This document shows positions 1 through 13,691 of a stretch of 64,000 nt of DNA, in pieces. A program made the translations under genes and the position numbers. Position 1 is the first letter of the stretch; each line of letters starts with the position of its first letter. The notes under the pieces are model-generated. The model saw only the letters and a list, made by a program, of their open reading frames with translations. It did not search any database and had not been told where the DNA came from. The stretch is from positions 310,001 through 374,000 of the forward strand of contig JAIXYZ010000011.1 in NCBI GenBank assembly GCA_027489955.1. The letters are read 5' to 3'. This DNA is from Hyphomicrobiales bacterium (GTDB taxonomy: Bacteria > Pseudomonadota > Alphaproteobacteria > Rhizobiales > Beijerinckiaceae).

Positions 1-796
1 AGCGGAGATACGAGCGGGTATGCCGCTCCATCGTGGTCCGCACGGCGGACTTCTCGGCGTCCGCCCGCGCAAAGAGCTTCACCGTCAGGATGTTGGTGTA
101 GCTGTCGACGATCCGCCCCACGAGCGCAGAGCGGTCCTCGGACACGCGCAGCGAGCGGGCCTGCGCCTCCGGCACGAAGTACCGCATCAGGAGCACGTAG
201 CCCGCCACCCAGCACAGGGTCGGTACGGTCAGCCACAGGCTGACGGTGGAGAAGGCACCGAGCGCGACCGCCGCGTAGACGACCACGAAGACGACGATGT
301 CGAGCGTCTCCACGGCCACGTCCCGCATGGCCGGCCCGGCCTGCGTGATGCGGTTGGCGATGCGCCCGGCAAAGTCGCCCTGGAAGTACGAAAGGGAGTG
401 GCCGAGCGTGTAGACGTGGGTCCGCCAGCGGATGCGGTTGGTCAGCTGCGGGACGACGACCTGGTTGATGACGCCCTCGTTGAACACGTGGACCAGCGGG
501 CGGAGGACGAGCAGGCCCGCCGCCAGCGCCAGCAGCCACGGGCCGTTCGCCGCCAGGATTGCCTGCGGCTCCCCGCGCGACAGGAGATCGACCACGCGGC
601 CCACGATGACGAGCAGGCTGGCTTCCACCACCGCCAGGGCGAGCGCGCTGACGAACACGGCGCCGAACCAGCCGCGCACCGTGGAGACGTAGAACCAGAT
701 GAACCGGCCCAGCCGGTCCGGCGGCGTCGCCGTCTCGTCGAACGGCGCGAAGACCGAAATGCGGCTTTCGAGCCAGCCGTAGAATCGCTTGAGCAT
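1..796 (-). CDS. ABC exporter, N-terminal membrane domain (cut by window edge)
   Basis: This is the N-terminal 265 residues of an ABC-type exporter half-transporter; the C-terminal part and the whole ATPase domain lie beyond base 1. My own reverse-strand translation gives an ATG at 796 and an open frame to the edge. Hydrophobic segments sit near residues 42-65, 86-103, 163-182 and 185-204. The coupling region carries the family pattern YFQGDFAGRIANRI near 138-150. Members of this type (MsbA/multidrug-like, around 600 residues) pump lipids, drugs or peptides out of the cytoplasm. The substrate cannot be told from this part. It is divergent from trmL. Confidence 0.82.
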   Translation of the reverse strand, partial: MLKRFYGWLESRISVFAPFDETATPPDRLGRFIWFYVSTVRGWFGAVFVSALALAVVEASLLVIVGRVVDLLSRGEPQAILAANGPWLLALAAGLLVLRPLVHVFNEGVINQVVVPQLTNRIRWRTHVYTLGHSLSYFQGDFAGRIANRITQAGPAMRDVAVETLDIVVFVVVYAAVALGAFSTVSLWLTVPTLCWVAGYVLLMRYFVPEAQARSLRVSEDRSALVGRIVDSYTNILTVKLFARADAEKSAVRTTMERHTRSYLR

Positions 797-905
797 GGGA
801 GGACGGGACCGGGTCTAGGTGCCTGCGCGGGACGCCGCTCGCGCGGTCTGTATGCATCTAGATAGAGACTGGCGCCATGATTTCGAGGCCATTATGGCGG
901 GAGCC

Positions 906-1394
906 ATGATCAGGATCGCGCTGTACCAGCCCGACATCCCGCAGAATGCCGGCACGATCGCCCGCCTCTGCGCCTGCCTCGGCATCGGTCTCGACATCGT
1001 GGAACCGGCCGGGTTCGACGCGTCCGACCGCAATTTCCGCCGCGCCGGCATGGACTATCTGGAGCGCGCGTCGATCCGCCGGCATGCGGATTTCGCCGCT
1101 TTCGAGGACGCGCGTCGGGCGGCCGGCGTCCGGCTCGTCCTCGCCACGACGCACGGCGCGACAGCCTATGCCGATTTTTCCTTCGCCCCCGGAGACATCG
1201 TCATGATGGGCCGGGAGAGTGCGGGTGCCCCGCCGGCCGTCCACGCGGCTGCGGATGCGCGCATCGCCATCCCCGTGGTCCCGGGCCTGCGCTCGCTGAA
1301 CGTCGCGGTCGCCGCCGGCATGATCGCGGGCGAGGCCTTGCGCCAGCTTCGCGCATGGCCCGCCGCCGGGGGCGCTGCTACAGAGGCGCCATGA
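906..1394 (+). CDS. trmL: tRNA (cytidine(34)-2'-O)-methyltransferase TrmL
   Basis: TrmL is a SPOUT-class enzyme that uses S-adenosylmethionine to 2'-O-methylate the wobble base of certain leucine tRNAs. The protein (162 residues) opens with [20 protein letters not shown], the family's typical N-terminus, and has the knot-forming segments [12 protein letters not shown] and [18 protein letters not shown] chose 906 because the homologous start matches there. An in-frame ATG at 894 has a better-spaced GAGG (885-888) and would add four residues, so either is possible. The stop overlaps the hemF start (ATGA), so the two are probably co-translated. Confidence 0.93.
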   Translation: MIRIALYQPDIPQNAGTIARLCACLGIGLDIVEPAGFDASDRNFRRAGMDYLERASIRRHADFAAFEDARRAAGVRLVLATTHGATAYADFSFAPGDIVMMGRESAGAPPAVHAAADARIAIPVVPGLRSLNVAVAAGMIAGEALRQLRAWPAAGGAATEAP

Positions 1395-2314
1395 CCCACG
1401 ACGCCTCGCCCGCCCTCCCCGCCGATCCGGCCGATATCGACGACCTGAAGCATCGTGCGCCGCTCTGGTTCGCCGAGCTGCAGGGCCGTATCTGCGCCGC
1501 GCTGGAGGCGATCGAGGATGCCTGCGAAGGCCCGTTCGATCCGGACGCGCCGGGTGCGGCCGGCCGCTTCGAGCGGACGCCGTGGGAGCGCACGGATCAT
1601 TCCGGCGCCAAGGGCGGCGGCGGCACGATGGCCATGCTGCGCGGGCGGGTGTTCGAAAAGGCCGGCGTGCACGTCTCCACCGTCCACGGCACCTTCGCCC
1701 CCGAGTTCCGCGGGCAGATCCCGGGATCGGCCGAGGACCCGCGTTTCTGGGCGGGAGGCATCTCGCTCATTGCCCATCCCTGGAACCCCAACGTGCCGAC
1801 CGTTCACATGAACACCCGCTTCGTGGTGACCACGAAGCCGTGGTTCGGCGGCGGCGCCGACCTGACGCCCGTCCTCGACCGGCGGCGCAGCCAGGACGAT
1901 CCGGACACGGTGCTGTTTCACGACGCCATGCGCGGGGCCTGCGCGCCCCATCCCCAGGCGGACTACCCCCGGTACAAGGCGTGGTGCGACGAGTACTTCC
2001 ATTTGAAGCACCGCAACGAGCCGCGGGGCATCGGCGGCATCTTCTACGACTATCTCTGGTCGGGAGACCCGCACGCGGACTTCGCCTTCACCCGCGGCGT
2101 CGGCGAGGCGTTCCTCGATGTCTATCCGCAGATCGTCCGCCGCAACCTGTCCGCCCCGTGGACGGAAGCCGACCGGCACGAGCAGCAGGTGCGGCGCGGG
2201 CGCTACGTGGAGTTCAACCTGCTCTACGACCGGGGCACGATCTTCGGGCTGAAGACCGGCGGCAACGTGGCCTCGATCCTGTCCTCGATGCCGCCCACGG
2301 TGCGCTGGCCGTGA
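1391..2314 (+). CDS. hemF: Oxygen-dependent coproporphyrinogen-III oxidase
   Basis: HemF converts coproporphyrinogen III to protoporphyrinogen IX in haem synthesis using O2. The protein has 307 residues, the normal size. It contains the conserved blocks [50 protein letters not shown] and [20 protein letters not shown]. The ATG at 1391 lies inside the trmL stop region and has AGAGG at 1382-1386 in front of it. A longer reading frame starting at 1355 lacks family support. It converges on ligA with a 10-base gap. Confidence 0.95.
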   Translation: MTHDASPALPADPADIDDLKHRAPLWFAELQGRICAALEAIEDACEGPFDPDAPGAAGRFERTPWERTDHSGAKGGGGTMAMLRGRVFEKAGVHVSTVHGTFAPEFRGQIPGSAEDPRFWAGGISLIAHPWNPNVPTVHMNTRFVVTTKPWFGGGADLTPVLDRRRSQDDPDTVLFHDAMRGACAPHPQADYPRYKAWCDEYFHLKHRNEPRGIGGIFYDYLWSGDPHADFAFTRGVGEAFLDVYPQIVRRNLSAPWTEADRHEQQVRRGRYVEFNLLYDRGTIFGLKTGGNVASILSSMPPTVRWP

Positions 2315-2324
2315 GCGCCGCCGC

Positions 2325-6184
<3,860 letters not shown>

Positions 6185-6202
6185 GCGCTCTCCGCGGGGA
6201 GA

Positions 6203-7096
6203 TCAGCCGCCCAGGCCCACCGTCTTCGCCACGCCCTGGAAGACGCGGCTGATCCAGGAGCCCCGGTCCTCGCGCGGCTCGAGCCCGCGGGACTGCAGCA
6301 GGACGTAGGCGTCCTTGTACCAGGGGCTGTCCGGGAAGTTGTGGCCGAGGACCGCGGCCGCGGTCTGCGCCTCGTTGACGACGCCGAGCGCCATATAGGC
6401 CTCGGTCAGGCGCATCAGCGCCTCCTCGACATGGCGCGTCGTCTGGTAGCGGGAGACCACGTCGCGATAGCGGTTGATCGCGCCGGTATAGTTCCGCTTC
6501 TCCAGATAGTACTTGCCGATCAGCATTTCCTTGCCGGCGAGCTGGTCGCGCGCCACCTGGATCTTCTGCTTGGCGTCGGCGACGTATTCGGAACGGGGAT
6601 AACGCTCGATCAGCTCCTGGAGGGCGACGATCGCCTTCTCCGTGCGCTCCTGATCGCGGGAAATATCCGTGATCTGATTGTAGTAGGACGAGGCCATCAG
6701 GTACTGCGCGTAGGCCGCGTCCTCGCCCGACGGATGCAGGGTCACGTAGCGGCGGGCGGCGCTGATCGCATCGTCGTACTCACCGGCCTCGTGATGGGCA
6801 TAGGCGGTGAGCACCATCGCCTTGCGGGCCCAGGGCGAATACGGGAACTGCTTGTCCACTTCCGTGAACTTCTTGGCGGCGCCGGAATACTCGTTCTTGG
6901 CGAGGCGGGCGAGGCCGTCATTGTAGAGCGTGTCGGCGGGAACCTCCGGCACGATCTCGGGCTTGTAGGTCTCGGACCGGTCGAACGGATTGAGCGCCGA
7001 CAGGCTCTCGCAGGCCGCGAGCGGCAGGGCCGTCGCGCCCAGCAGCACGAGGCGCGCGGCAAGCGACGGAAGCGACCGGGAACGAAGCGACGTCAT
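6203..7096 (-). CDS. bamD: Outer-membrane assembly lipoprotein BamD
   Basis: BamD (ComL) is the essential lipoprotein of the BAM machine that inserts beta-barrel proteins into the outer membrane. The 297-residue protein has a basic N-terminus, a hydrophobic stretch and a lipobox LAAC with the lipidated Cys29. TPR-like helical repeats follow, with the family segments LYNDGLARLAKNEYSGAAKKF, FPYSPWARKAMVLTAYAHH, AYAQYLMASSYYNQITDISRDQ and YYLEKRNYTGAINRYRDV. It sits between lpxC and recN, the conserved alphaproteobacterial position. The 150 bases between it and lpxC could hold its own promoter, but I could not identify one. Confidence 0.96.
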   Translation of the reverse strand: MTSLRSRSLPSLAARLVLLGATALPLAACESLSALNPFDRSETYKPEIVPEVPADTLYNDGLARLAKNEYSGAAKKFTEVDKQFPYSPWARKAMVLTAYAHHEAGEYDDAISAARRYVTLHPSGEDAAYAQYLMASSYYNQITDISRDQERTEKAIVALQELIERYPRSEYVADAKQKIQVARDQLAGKEMLIGKYYLEKRNYTGAINRYRDVVSRYQTTRHVEEALMRLTEAYMALGVVNEAQTAAAVLGHNFPDSPWYKDAYVLLQSRGLEPREDRGSWISRVFQGVAKTVGLGG

Positions 7097-7246
7097 GCGA
7101 AGCTGGACCTTATCTGAATTCCGGCCGGGGAAGCCCCCCGGGTCCGACGGACGCTCTTTAGCGCAAATCGGGGATGAGCGCCAACCCGGATGGCGGACGC
7201 GCCGCCATGCCGCGGATCGGGCGTCGCCGCCGCAGCCGGCGAGGGA

Positions 7247-8188
7247 TCAGTGGGTATCGGGGGCGAAAGCCGGCTGAACGACCGGGATGTCCGCATAACC
7301 AGCCTCGCGACGGCCCCCAGCCTCCACGATGGCATAATTGGCACGGTCGGCGAAAAGCGCCTCCAGCACCGCGACGTTCATGCGATGGCCGCCGCAATAG
7401 GAGCGGTACTCGCCCAGGATCGAATGCCCGGCGAGCGCCAGGTCGCCGATGGCGTCCAGCAGCTTGTGGCGCACGAACTCGTCCTGGTAGCGCAGCCCCT
7501 CCGGGTTCACCACGCCCTCGTCGGCGACGGCGACCGTGTTGTCCAGGGAGGCGCCGAGCGCGTAGCCGGCCTTCCACAGCCGCTCCACGTCGCGCATGAA
7601 GCCGAACGTGCGGGCGCGGGCGATGTCGCGGCGGTAGGTCGAGGCGTCCAGCTCGTAGACGCGGCGCTGGCGGCCGATCACCGGGCTGTCGAAATCGATC
7701 TCCACGTCGAGGCGGAAGCCGCGCTCGAACGGGTGCAGCTCGGCGAAGGCGCGGCCCTGCTCGACGCGAACCGGGCGGAGCACCTTCACGAAGCGGCGCG
7801 GAGCGGACTGGGCGACGGTGCCGACCGAATCGATCGCGTCGACGAAGCGGGCGGCGCTGCCGTCCATGATCGGCATTTCGGGGCCGTCGATCTCCACCAG
7901 CACGTTGTCGACGCCAAGACCCATGAGGGCCGACATCAGGTGCTCGATGGTGGCGACGCTGCCGCTGTCGGTGTCGCCGAGGACCGTGCAGAGCTCGGTG
8001 GCCGAGACGCCCACGTGCCGGGCCTCGATCAGGCGCTCACGCCCGCCCTCGATGCCGGTGCGGAGAAAGACGATGCCGTGATGGGCGTCGGCGGGGTGAA
8101 GGACGATCTGGACGGGAGCGTTGGAATGGACGCCGTTGCCGGTGAGGGTCACCCGGTCCCGCAAGGTCGTCTGCTTCGCGAACTTCAT
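7247..8188 (-). CDS. lpxC: UDP-3-O-acyl-N-acetylglucosamine deacetylase
   Basis: LpxC is the zinc enzyme that commits precursors to lipid A by removing the acetyl group from UDP-3-O-acyl-GlcNAc. The protein has 313 residues, with the zinc-ligand segments TIEHLMSALMGLGVDNVLVE and DEFVRHKLLDAIGDLALAG, plus MDGSAARFVDAI. The ATG start gives MKFAKQTTLRDRVTLTGNGVHS, with the conserved G-GVH segment. It follows ftsZ after 308 bases that hold a terminator, so it probably has its own promoter. Confidence 0.97.
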   Translation of the reverse strand: MKFAKQTTLRDRVTLTGNGVHSNAPVQIVLHPADAHHGIVFLRTGIEGGRERLIEARHVGVSATELCTVLGDTDSGSVATIEHLMSALMGLGVDNVLVEIDGPEMPIMDGSAARFVDAIDSVGTVAQSAPRRFVKVLRPVRVEQGRAFAELHPFERGFRLDVEIDFDSPVIGRQRRVYELDASTYRRDIARARTFGFMRDVERLWKAGYALGASLDNTVAVADEGVVNPEGLRYQDEFVRHKLLDAIGDLALAGHSILGEYRSYCGGHRMNVAVLEALFADRANYAIVEAGGRREAGYADIPVVQPAFAPDTH

Positions 8189-8496
8189 TCCGACTTATCC
8201 CTGACCGACACGCGGAGACCGTTTGGCGAACCGCTGGATTGCGGATGCCGGTGGCCTGCCTGTCTCTCGATCTGAACGCCCCGTACAGGTCCGTGCCTTT
8301 CTGGCCGGACGTTTTGATTGCGGGCACAATAGTCGCGCCCCCCTCCTGCCTCAAATCACGCTTTCTTACGCTCTGTTACAGTCCGGACACGATCGCGGGC
8401 AGCTACTAAGCCACTGATGCGGAAAGAAAAAGTGCAGCCGCCCGATTGCGGCTGCAATCGGGCGGCTGTGGATTGTTGCAGAAGACGAGACCGGCT
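8189..8496. other. lpxC-ftsZ intergenic region (308 bases)
   Basis: This stretch separates ftsZ from lpxC. Its ftsZ-proximal part holds the terminator at 8421-8468. The remaining 230 bases have no convincing coding frame. They must hold the lpxC promoter and leader if the terminator is efficient, but no good -35/-10 pair stood out to me. Confidence 0.6.
8421..8468 (-). terminator. Rho-independent terminator after ftsZ
   Basis: A perfect 14-base-pair inverted repeat (CAGCCGCCCGATTG at 8435-8448 and its complement at 8455-8468) with a six-base loop lies 29 bases past the ftsZ stop. On the minus strand it is followed by the T-rich run ACTTTTTCTTTCC (8431 down to 8421 and beyond). Stem, loop and T tract together are a textbook intrinsic terminator. 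It should end the dcw transcript before lpxC. Confidence 0.88.
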
Positions 8497-10206
8497 TCAG
8501 TTGGCCTGGCGGCGCAGGAAGGCCGGAATCTCCAGCTGGTCGTCGTCGAGCGTCCGGGCGGCCGGCTGGCGGCCATGGGCGTCGAGCTGTCCCTGCGCGG
8601 GGCGGTAGCCGAGCGGCGCCGGCGGGGCGGCGGGGCGCTTGGTGTACTCGGCCTGCGTCGGCGAGGGGCCGGCGGGACGGGGAACGACGGGCTCGATGGC
8701 ACGCGGCAGCTCGGCCGGGGCGACCGGGCCGGCTTCGTCCTTGCGGCCGAGGCCGACCGAGGCGAGCCGCTGCAGCAGCGTCATCCGCTTGTGGTCGGGA
8801 TGGGCGGCAGCGGTCGCCGGGGCGCCCATGACCTCCTCGCGGACCTGGTCGCGGACATGGACGGGAAGCTCGTCGACCCGCGGCATGCGCACCGGGCGCA
8901 CGACGCCGCCGCGATCCGCCGCCGGCGGCAGGAACGGCGCGTCGAGGACAGGCTCCTCGACCGGAGCAGGCTTGGCGGCGGGCGCCTCGGCGAAGGCCGG
9001 GGCGACCGGGCGGGCCGGAGCGATGGTCACGTCGGGGTGCATGGCCGACGGCTGCGGCGCGACGGGCATCTCGGCGACGGGCGCCACCGGCTCGATGGCG
9101 CGGGGCGCCTCGACCGGCGCCGCCATCGGCGCGGTGCGCGCGGGCGGCGTGGCGCGGGCGCGGGCCTCGGCCCGCAGGCGCTCGGCCACTTCCGCGATGC
9201 GCTGCTCGGTCTCGCTGATGTCGCCGCGGCCGGCCTGCAGGTGGTGGTCGATGCCGGTGGCGACGACCGAGACCCGGATGATGCCGTCGAGGCTGCCGTC
9301 GAACGTGGCGCCCAGGATGATGTTGGCGTCCTGGTCGACCTCCTCGCGGATGCGGGTCGCGGCCTCGTCCACCTCGTAGAGGGTGAGGTCGTTGCCGCCG
9401 GTGATCGAGATCAGGAGGCCCTTGGCGCCCTTCATCGAGACGTCGTCGAGGAGCGGGTTGGCGATGGCGGCCTCGGCGGCGGTGATGGCCCGGCGCTCGC
9501 CGGTGGCCTCGCCCGTGCCCATCATCGCCTTGCCCATGTCGCGCATGATCGCGCGCACGTCGGCGAAGTCGAGGTTGATGAGGCCTTCCTTGACCATGAG
9601 GTCGGTGATGCAGGCCACGCCCGAATAGAGCACCTGGTCGGCCATCGCGAAGGCGTCGGCGAAGGTCGTCTTCTCGTTGGCGACCCGGAACAGGTTCTGG
9701 TTCGGGATCACGATCAGCGTGTCGACCGACTGCTGAAGCTCGATGATGCCGGCCTCGGCGACGCGCATGCGGCGCACGCCCTCGAACTGGAAGGGCTTGG
9801 TCACGACGCCGACGGTGAGGATGCCCATCTCGCGGGCGGCGCGGGCGACGACCGGGGCCGCGCCGGTGCCGGTGCCGCCGCCCATGCCGGCGGTGATGAA
9901 CACCATGTGCGCGCCGGCGAGCTGGTCGCGGATCTCGTCGATCACCTCCTCGGCGGCGACCCGGCCAACCTCCGGCTGCGAGCCGGCGCCCAGGCCCTCG
10001 GTGACCGCAAGGCCCATCTGGACGATGCGGCTCGCCTTGGAGAGCGTCAGCGCCTGAGCGTCGGTGTTGGCCACGACGAAGTCGACCCCCTGGAGGCCGG
10101 CCTCGATCATGTTGTTCACCGCGTTGCCGCCGGCACCGCCGACGCCGAACACCGTGATGTGGGGCTTCAGTTCCCGGATGTCCGGAGCCTGCAGGTTGAT
10201 CGCCAT
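8497..10206 (-). CDS. ftsZ: Cell division GTPase FtsZ
   Basis: FtsZ is the tubulin-like GTPase that forms the division ring. The protein has 569 residues. The GTPase core covers about 1-330, with [18 protein letters not shown] and the tubulin signature GGGTGTG at 109-115. An unusually long Pro/Ala/Glu-rich linker of roughly 215 residues follows, and the tail [16 protein letters not shown] is the conserved C-terminal peptide that binds FtsA and other partners. E. coli FtsZ has 383 residues, so the excess is nearly all linker, as in rhizobial FtsZ proteins. GGAGAGAGG precedes the start. It lies 87 bases after ftsA. Confidence 0.98.
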   Translation of the reverse strand: MAINLQAPDIRELKPHITVFGVGGAGGNAVNNMIEAGLQGVDFVVANTDAQALTLSKASRIVQMGLAVTEGLGAGSQPEVGRVAAEEVIDEIRDQLAGAHMVFITAGMGGGTGTGAAPVVARAAREMGILTVGVVTKPFQFEGVRRMRVAEAGIIELQQSVDTLIVIPNQNLFRVANEKTTFADAFAMADQVLYSGVACITDLMVKEGLINLDFADVRAIMRDMGKAMMGTGEATGERRAITAAEAAIANPLLDDVSMKGAKGLLISITGGNDLTLYEVDEAATRIREEVDQDANIILGATFDGSLDGIIRVSVVATGIDHHLQAGRGDISETEQRIAEVAERLRAEARARATPPARTAPMAAPVEAPRAIEPVAPVAEMPVAPQPSAMHPDVTIAPARPVAPAFAEAPAAKPAPVEEPVLDAPFLPPAADRGGVVRPVRMPRVDELPVHVRDQVREEVMGAPATAAAHPDHKRMTLLQRLASVGLGRKDEAGPVAPAELPRAIEPVVPRPAGPSPTQAEYTKRPAAPPAPLGYRPAQGQLDAHGRQPAARTLDDDQLEIPAFLRRQAN

Positions 10207-10293
10207 GATGGCCTCTCTCCAAGTGGCGCTCGGCAGGCGCCCTAACGCTGGTGAAAAATCCGGTCCGGGCTGCCGCGCCCGGTCCTTGAGCTT

Positions 10294-11613
10294 TTAGAAA
10301 CTGTCCCGGATCCACCGGCCGAAGCGGGAGATGTACCCGCCGGTCCCGGTCTCCCGATACGCGTTGTGGTTCGGTTCGAAGTGCTCCAGATGCGCCACCT
10401 GGGGATAGACCAGCAGGCCCACCGCGCAGGAGAAGCCCGGCCCCTTGGCCGCTTCCGGCAGGCCCTTGATGCCCAGCGGCCGGCCCACCCGGACCTGTCC
10501 GCCGAGGATCCGCCGCGCGACGTCCGCCATGCCCGTGAGCTGGGCGGCGCCGCCGGTCAGGACGATGCTGCGCCCCGCCTCGCCCGATGCGCCCGCCTGG
10601 CGCAGCCGGTCGCGGACGAGCTCGAGGATCTCCTCCACCCGCGGGCGGATGATGCGCACCAGGTGCGACCGGGGAATGTGCGTCGGCACGTCCCGCTCGT
10701 CCTCGTCCACCTGGTGGACGGCGATCGTCTCGCGGTCGTCGGAGGCCGAAACCAGGGTCGAGCCGTAGAGCGTCTTCAGACGCTCGGCCGCCGCGACCCG
10801 GGTCGAGAGGCCGCGGGCCACGTCCATGGTGATGTGATGCCCGCCGACCGCGATCGCATCCACATGGACGAGGCTGCCGCGGGAGAACACGCCGGTGGAG
10901 GTCGTGCCCCCGCCCATGTCGATCACGACGGCGCCCATCTCTGCCTCGTCGTCGACGAGGGCCGACAGGCCGGAGGCGTAAGGGGTGGAGACCACCGCCT
11001 CGATGTCCAGATGACACCGCTCTACCGCCAGCATGACGTTGCGGGCCGCGGCAAGGTCGGCGCCGACCACGTGCATCGACACGCCGAGCTTTTCGCCGAT
11101 CATGCCCGTCGGGTCGACGATGTCGTTCTGCGCGTCCAGGCTGAAGCCGGTGGGCAGCGCGTGCAGCACGGCCCGACCCGGACGCAGCCCGTGGGCGCTG
11201 GCGGCCTCCAGGGCGCGCTGCATGTCGCGCTCGCCGACCGAGCCGCCGCGGATCGGCACGTCGGCGGCGAAGTGCTCCGAACCCATGCGCCCGCCGGTCA
11301 GGTTCACGATGACCGACTTCACCTCGACCTTGGCCATGCGCTCGGCCGCGTCGACCGCCTGGCGGATCGACTGCTCGGCGGCTTCCAGGTCGGTCACGAC
11401 GCCGCCCTTTAGCCCGAGGGACCGCTGGTGGCCGATGCCGAGGACGCGGGCGATGTGGGTGCGGCCCTTCAGGCTCTCGCTGGGCTGCATCGGCCGCAGC
11501 TCGGCGACGATGCACACGATCTTGGACGTCCCGATGTCCAGGACGGAAAGGGTCGCGCTGCGCCGGGCCGAGAGCGGCCGCATGCGGGGGGTCACGCCGT
11601 AGGGCTGGCTCAT
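10294..11613 (-). CDS. ftsA: Cell division protein FtsA
   Basis: FtsA is an actin-like ATPase that tethers FtsZ filaments to the inner membrane and recruits later division proteins. The 439-residue protein shows the actin-fold phosphate motifs LSVLDIGTSKIVCIVAEL and VVIDMGGGTTSTGVFSRG, the C-terminal nucleotide loop SIVLTGGAAQLTGM, and a C-terminal amphipathic end, YISRFGRWIRDSF, the expected membrane-targeting helix. The ATG at 11613 overlaps the ftsQ stop (ATGA). A longer frame reaching 12615 runs antiphase through ftsQ and is not the protein. Confidence 0.97.
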   Translation of the reverse strand: MSQPYGVTPRMRPLSARRSATLSVLDIGTSKIVCIVAELRPMQPSESLKGRTHIARVLGIGHQRSLGLKGGVVTDLEAAEQSIRQAVDAAERMAKVEVKSVIVNLTGGRMGSEHFAADVPIRGGSVGERDMQRALEAASAHGLRPGRAVLHALPTGFSLDAQNDIVDPTGMIGEKLGVSMHVVGADLAAARNVMLAVERCHLDIEAVVSTPYASGLSALVDDEAEMGAVVIDMGGGTTSTGVFSRGSLVHVDAIAVGGHHITMDVARGLSTRVAAAERLKTLYGSTLVSASDDRETIAVHQVDEDERDVPTHIPRSHLVRIIRPRVEEILELVRDRLRQAGASGEAGRSIVLTGGAAQLTGMADVARRILGGQVRVGRPLGIKGLPEAAKGPGFSCAVGLLVYPQVAHLEHFEPNHNAYRETGTGGYISRFGRWIRDSF

Positions 11614-12599
11614 ACCTCGCCTCCCGTCGGCTTCGGACGCTTCTTGGCGGCCTCGGCCCGGGCGGCCACGGCCTCCTCGGTGAGGCGCAGGGTCATGCGG
11701 TCGGGCTGGCGCAGGTCCACCTGGATGATGTCCTTCTCCAGGATGCGCTCGCTCTTCTCCAGATCGCCAAGGCGCCTGACGGCGTCGATGGCGCCGTCCT
11801 CCGGAAGGGCGACGACGAGGCCGTTGTCGAGGCGCAGGTTCCAGCGGCGGCCGCCCACCAGGGTGGCGGCGCTGATTCGGGAGCCCAGGGGACCTGCGGC
11901 GGCGCGCAGCTTCAGAAGGTCGCCGACGCGGCGGTTCGCGCCCTCGCCCACCACGAAGGGCAGGTTGACGAAGCGCTCGTCCTGCATCGTGTCGATCACG
12001 GTGCCGTCGGCGGCCACGACGAAGACGTCGCCCTGGTTCTGCCAGAGCGCGAAGGGCTCCCGCTCGGTCAGCGTGATCGTGATCTCGTTGGGATAGAGCT
12101 TGCGCACCGAGGCCTGCTTCACGAGCGGCAGCGCCTCGATGCGCTGCTGCATCTCGGCGATGTCGACGAAGGGCATGGACTGGCGCGGATCGATGCCGGC
12201 CGCGCGCAGGACCTCGCCCTCCTTCAACTCCGCGATGCCGGAGATGACGACCCGGTCGATCCCCAGCCCGACGAGCCGCGCGAGGGCGTGATGGATCTCG
12301 CCGTGATGGGTGCGGAACGCCGCCACCTGGTCGCCCATGGCGAGGCCGGCGATGCCGACGGCACCGTAGAACGCCCCCAGCAGCCACGTGCCGATGCCGC
12401 GCGGCAGGCGCCGGTCCAGCGGCACCGCGACGGACGAGCGGGACGAGGGCCGCCGGCCGCGGCGGGGCGACGGCTCGAGGATGGGAAGGACGGGAGCGGT
12501 GGGGGCGGATGCGGGACGGCCGCGACCGCGCGATCCCGCGGCGGCCGCGCGGGCTGCCTGGGTCTCTACCGGTCGCAGGAGGCGTCTTCCACCATCCAT
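11610..12599 (-). CDS. ftsQ: Cell division protein FtsQ
   Basis: FtsQ is a bitopic inner-membrane protein that links early and late divisome proteins. The 329-residue protein has an Arg/Pro-rich cytoplasmic N-terminus of about 70 residues, one membrane segment near 71-90 ([20 protein letters not shown]), then a POTRA domain starting [22 protein letters not shown] and a beta domain with [20 protein letters not shown]. It overlaps the end of ddl by 34 bases and ftsA by 4 bases, so translation is probably coupled along ddl-ftsQ-ftsA. Confidence 0.94.
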   Translation of the reverse strand: MDGGRRLLRPVETQAARAAAAGSRGRGRPASAPTAPVLPILEPSPRRGRRPSSRSSVAVPLDRRLPRGIGTWLLGAFYGAVGIAGLAMGDQVAAFRTHHGEIHHALARLVGLGIDRVVISGIAELKEGEVLRAAGIDPRQSMPFVDIAEMQQRIEALPLVKQASVRKLYPNEITITLTEREPFALWQNQGDVFVVAADGTVIDTMQDERFVNLPFVVGEGANRRVGDLLKLRAAAGPLGSRISAATLVGGRRWNLRLDNGLVVALPEDGAIDAVRRLGDLEKSERILEKDIIQVDLRQPDRMTLRLTEEAVAARAEAAKKRPKPTGGEV

Positions 12600-13489
12600 G
12601 ACACCAACTCACCAAAAGAATAGCCCGCGTGGGCGGCCAGTTCGGGCACCAGGGATGTCTCGGTCATGCCGGGCTGCGTGTTCACCTCCAGGACGACGAG
12701 TTCGCCCGTGCCTTCGGGGCGGTCGTCGTAACGGAAGTCAGCACGGCTGACGCCACGGCACCCGAGAGCTTGATGCGCCGTTAACGCCAACTCTTGAACC
12801 TGTTGGTAAATATTCGGTTTAATCTGAGCGGGCAGAACGTGGATCGAGCCGCCTTTGGCGTACTTTGCGTCGAAGTCGTAGAACCCGCCCACCTGGGGGC
12901 GAATGTCTATGACGCCCAAGGCCTTGTCGCCCATCACCGCGCAGGTGAGCTCCCGCCCGGCGACATATTTCTCCACCAGCAGCCAGTCGCCGAACGCCCA
13001 GTCCTCGCGCGTTAACTCCTGCGGCGGATGGGAGCGGTCCTCGCGCACGATGATGACCCCGTAGGAGGAGCCCTCGGAGATGGGCTTGACCACGTAGGGC
13101 GGCGGCATCGGGTGGGCGCGGGCGATGTCGCGGCGATGGGCGACGAGGCCCGTGGCGAGCGGGATGCCCGCCGCCGCCATCACCGTCTTGGCCATCTGCT
13201 TGTGCATGGCGACCGCCGAGGCGAGCACGCCGGAATGCGTATACGGGATGCGCAGCACCTCCAGCAGGCCCTGGATCGTGCCCCCTTCGCCGTCCGGCCC
13301 GTGCAGCGCGTTGAAGGCGACGTCCGGCTTCAGCTCCGTGAGGCGCGCCGCGATGTGCCGGTCCACGTCGACCCGGCTGACGCGGTAGCCCGAAGCCTCC
13401 AGCGCATCCGCGCAGGCCCGGCCCGAATTGAGGCTGACGCTGCGCTCGGACGACCATCCGCCCATGAGGACCGCGACGTGTTTGGTCAT
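12566..13489 (-). CDS. ddl: D-alanine--D-alanine ligase
   Basis: Ddl joins two D-alanines with ATP to make the dipeptide used by MurF. The protein has 307 residues from the ATG at 13489 ([20 protein letters not shown]). ATP-grasp landmarks include [32 protein letters not shown] and the metal-binding end [19 protein letters not shown] start at 13507 would add six residues; I prefer 13489 because GAGGA lies about 11 bases before it and homologues begin here. The gene follows a 200-base gap after murB that holds a repeat. Confidence 0.95.
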   Translation of the reverse strand: MTKHVAVLMGGWSSERSVSLNSGRACADALEASGYRVSRVDVDRHIAARLTELKPDVAFNALHGPDGEGGTIQGLLEVLRIPYTHSGVLASAVAMHKQMAKTVMAAAGIPLATGLVAHRRDIARAHPMPPPYVVKPISEGSSYGVIIVREDRSHPPQELTREDWAFGDWLLVEKYVAGRELTCAVMGDKALGVIDIRPQVGGFYDFDAKYAKGGSIHVLPAQIKPNIYQQVQELALTAHQALGCRGVSRADFRYDDRPEGTGELVVLEVNTQPGMTETSLVPELAAHAGYSFGELVSWMVEDASCDR

Positions 13490-13634
13490 GGCAGCTTGGG
13501 TCCTCATCGCCGGGCGGCGCGTGCGAGCGCACCGCGAATCATCGTGTGACGACAGGATTACCAGATCGGATTCGCCAGATCAGGCGGCGTAGCGACGGGG
13601 TCATCGCTCGCCCGAGGCCGGGACCGTCACCGGT

Positions 13635-13673
13635 CTGGATCCCCTTCCCTCGCTGCGCTCGCCGGGGATGACA
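13635..13673. repeat. Dispersed palindromic repeat (GGATCC-type), single arm, ddl-murB gap
   Basis: This 39-base unit begins CTGGATCCCCTTCCCTCGC and ends GCCGGGGATGACA. The same unit recurs at 18757-18795 (inverted), 18832-18874, 20307-20353 (inverted), 20388-20426 and 29136-29174. Its inner part (CTCGCTGCGCTCG) is partly self-complementary. It lies in the otherwise empty gap between murB and ddl. REP-like elements of this look are common in alphaproteobacterial genomes. Confidence 0.8.
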
Positions 13674-13691
13674 CGGTGCTTCGGACCGGAT

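Noticed and set aside
1-865. Plus-strand 281-residue frame at the left edge
   Set aside because: It is antisense to the ABC exporter, whose translated sequence has clear membrane segments and family patterns.
8366-11515. 1049-residue minus-strand open frame through ftsZ and ftsA
   Set aside because: It is in another frame from both real genes and shows only Arg/Pro/Gly-rich sequence.
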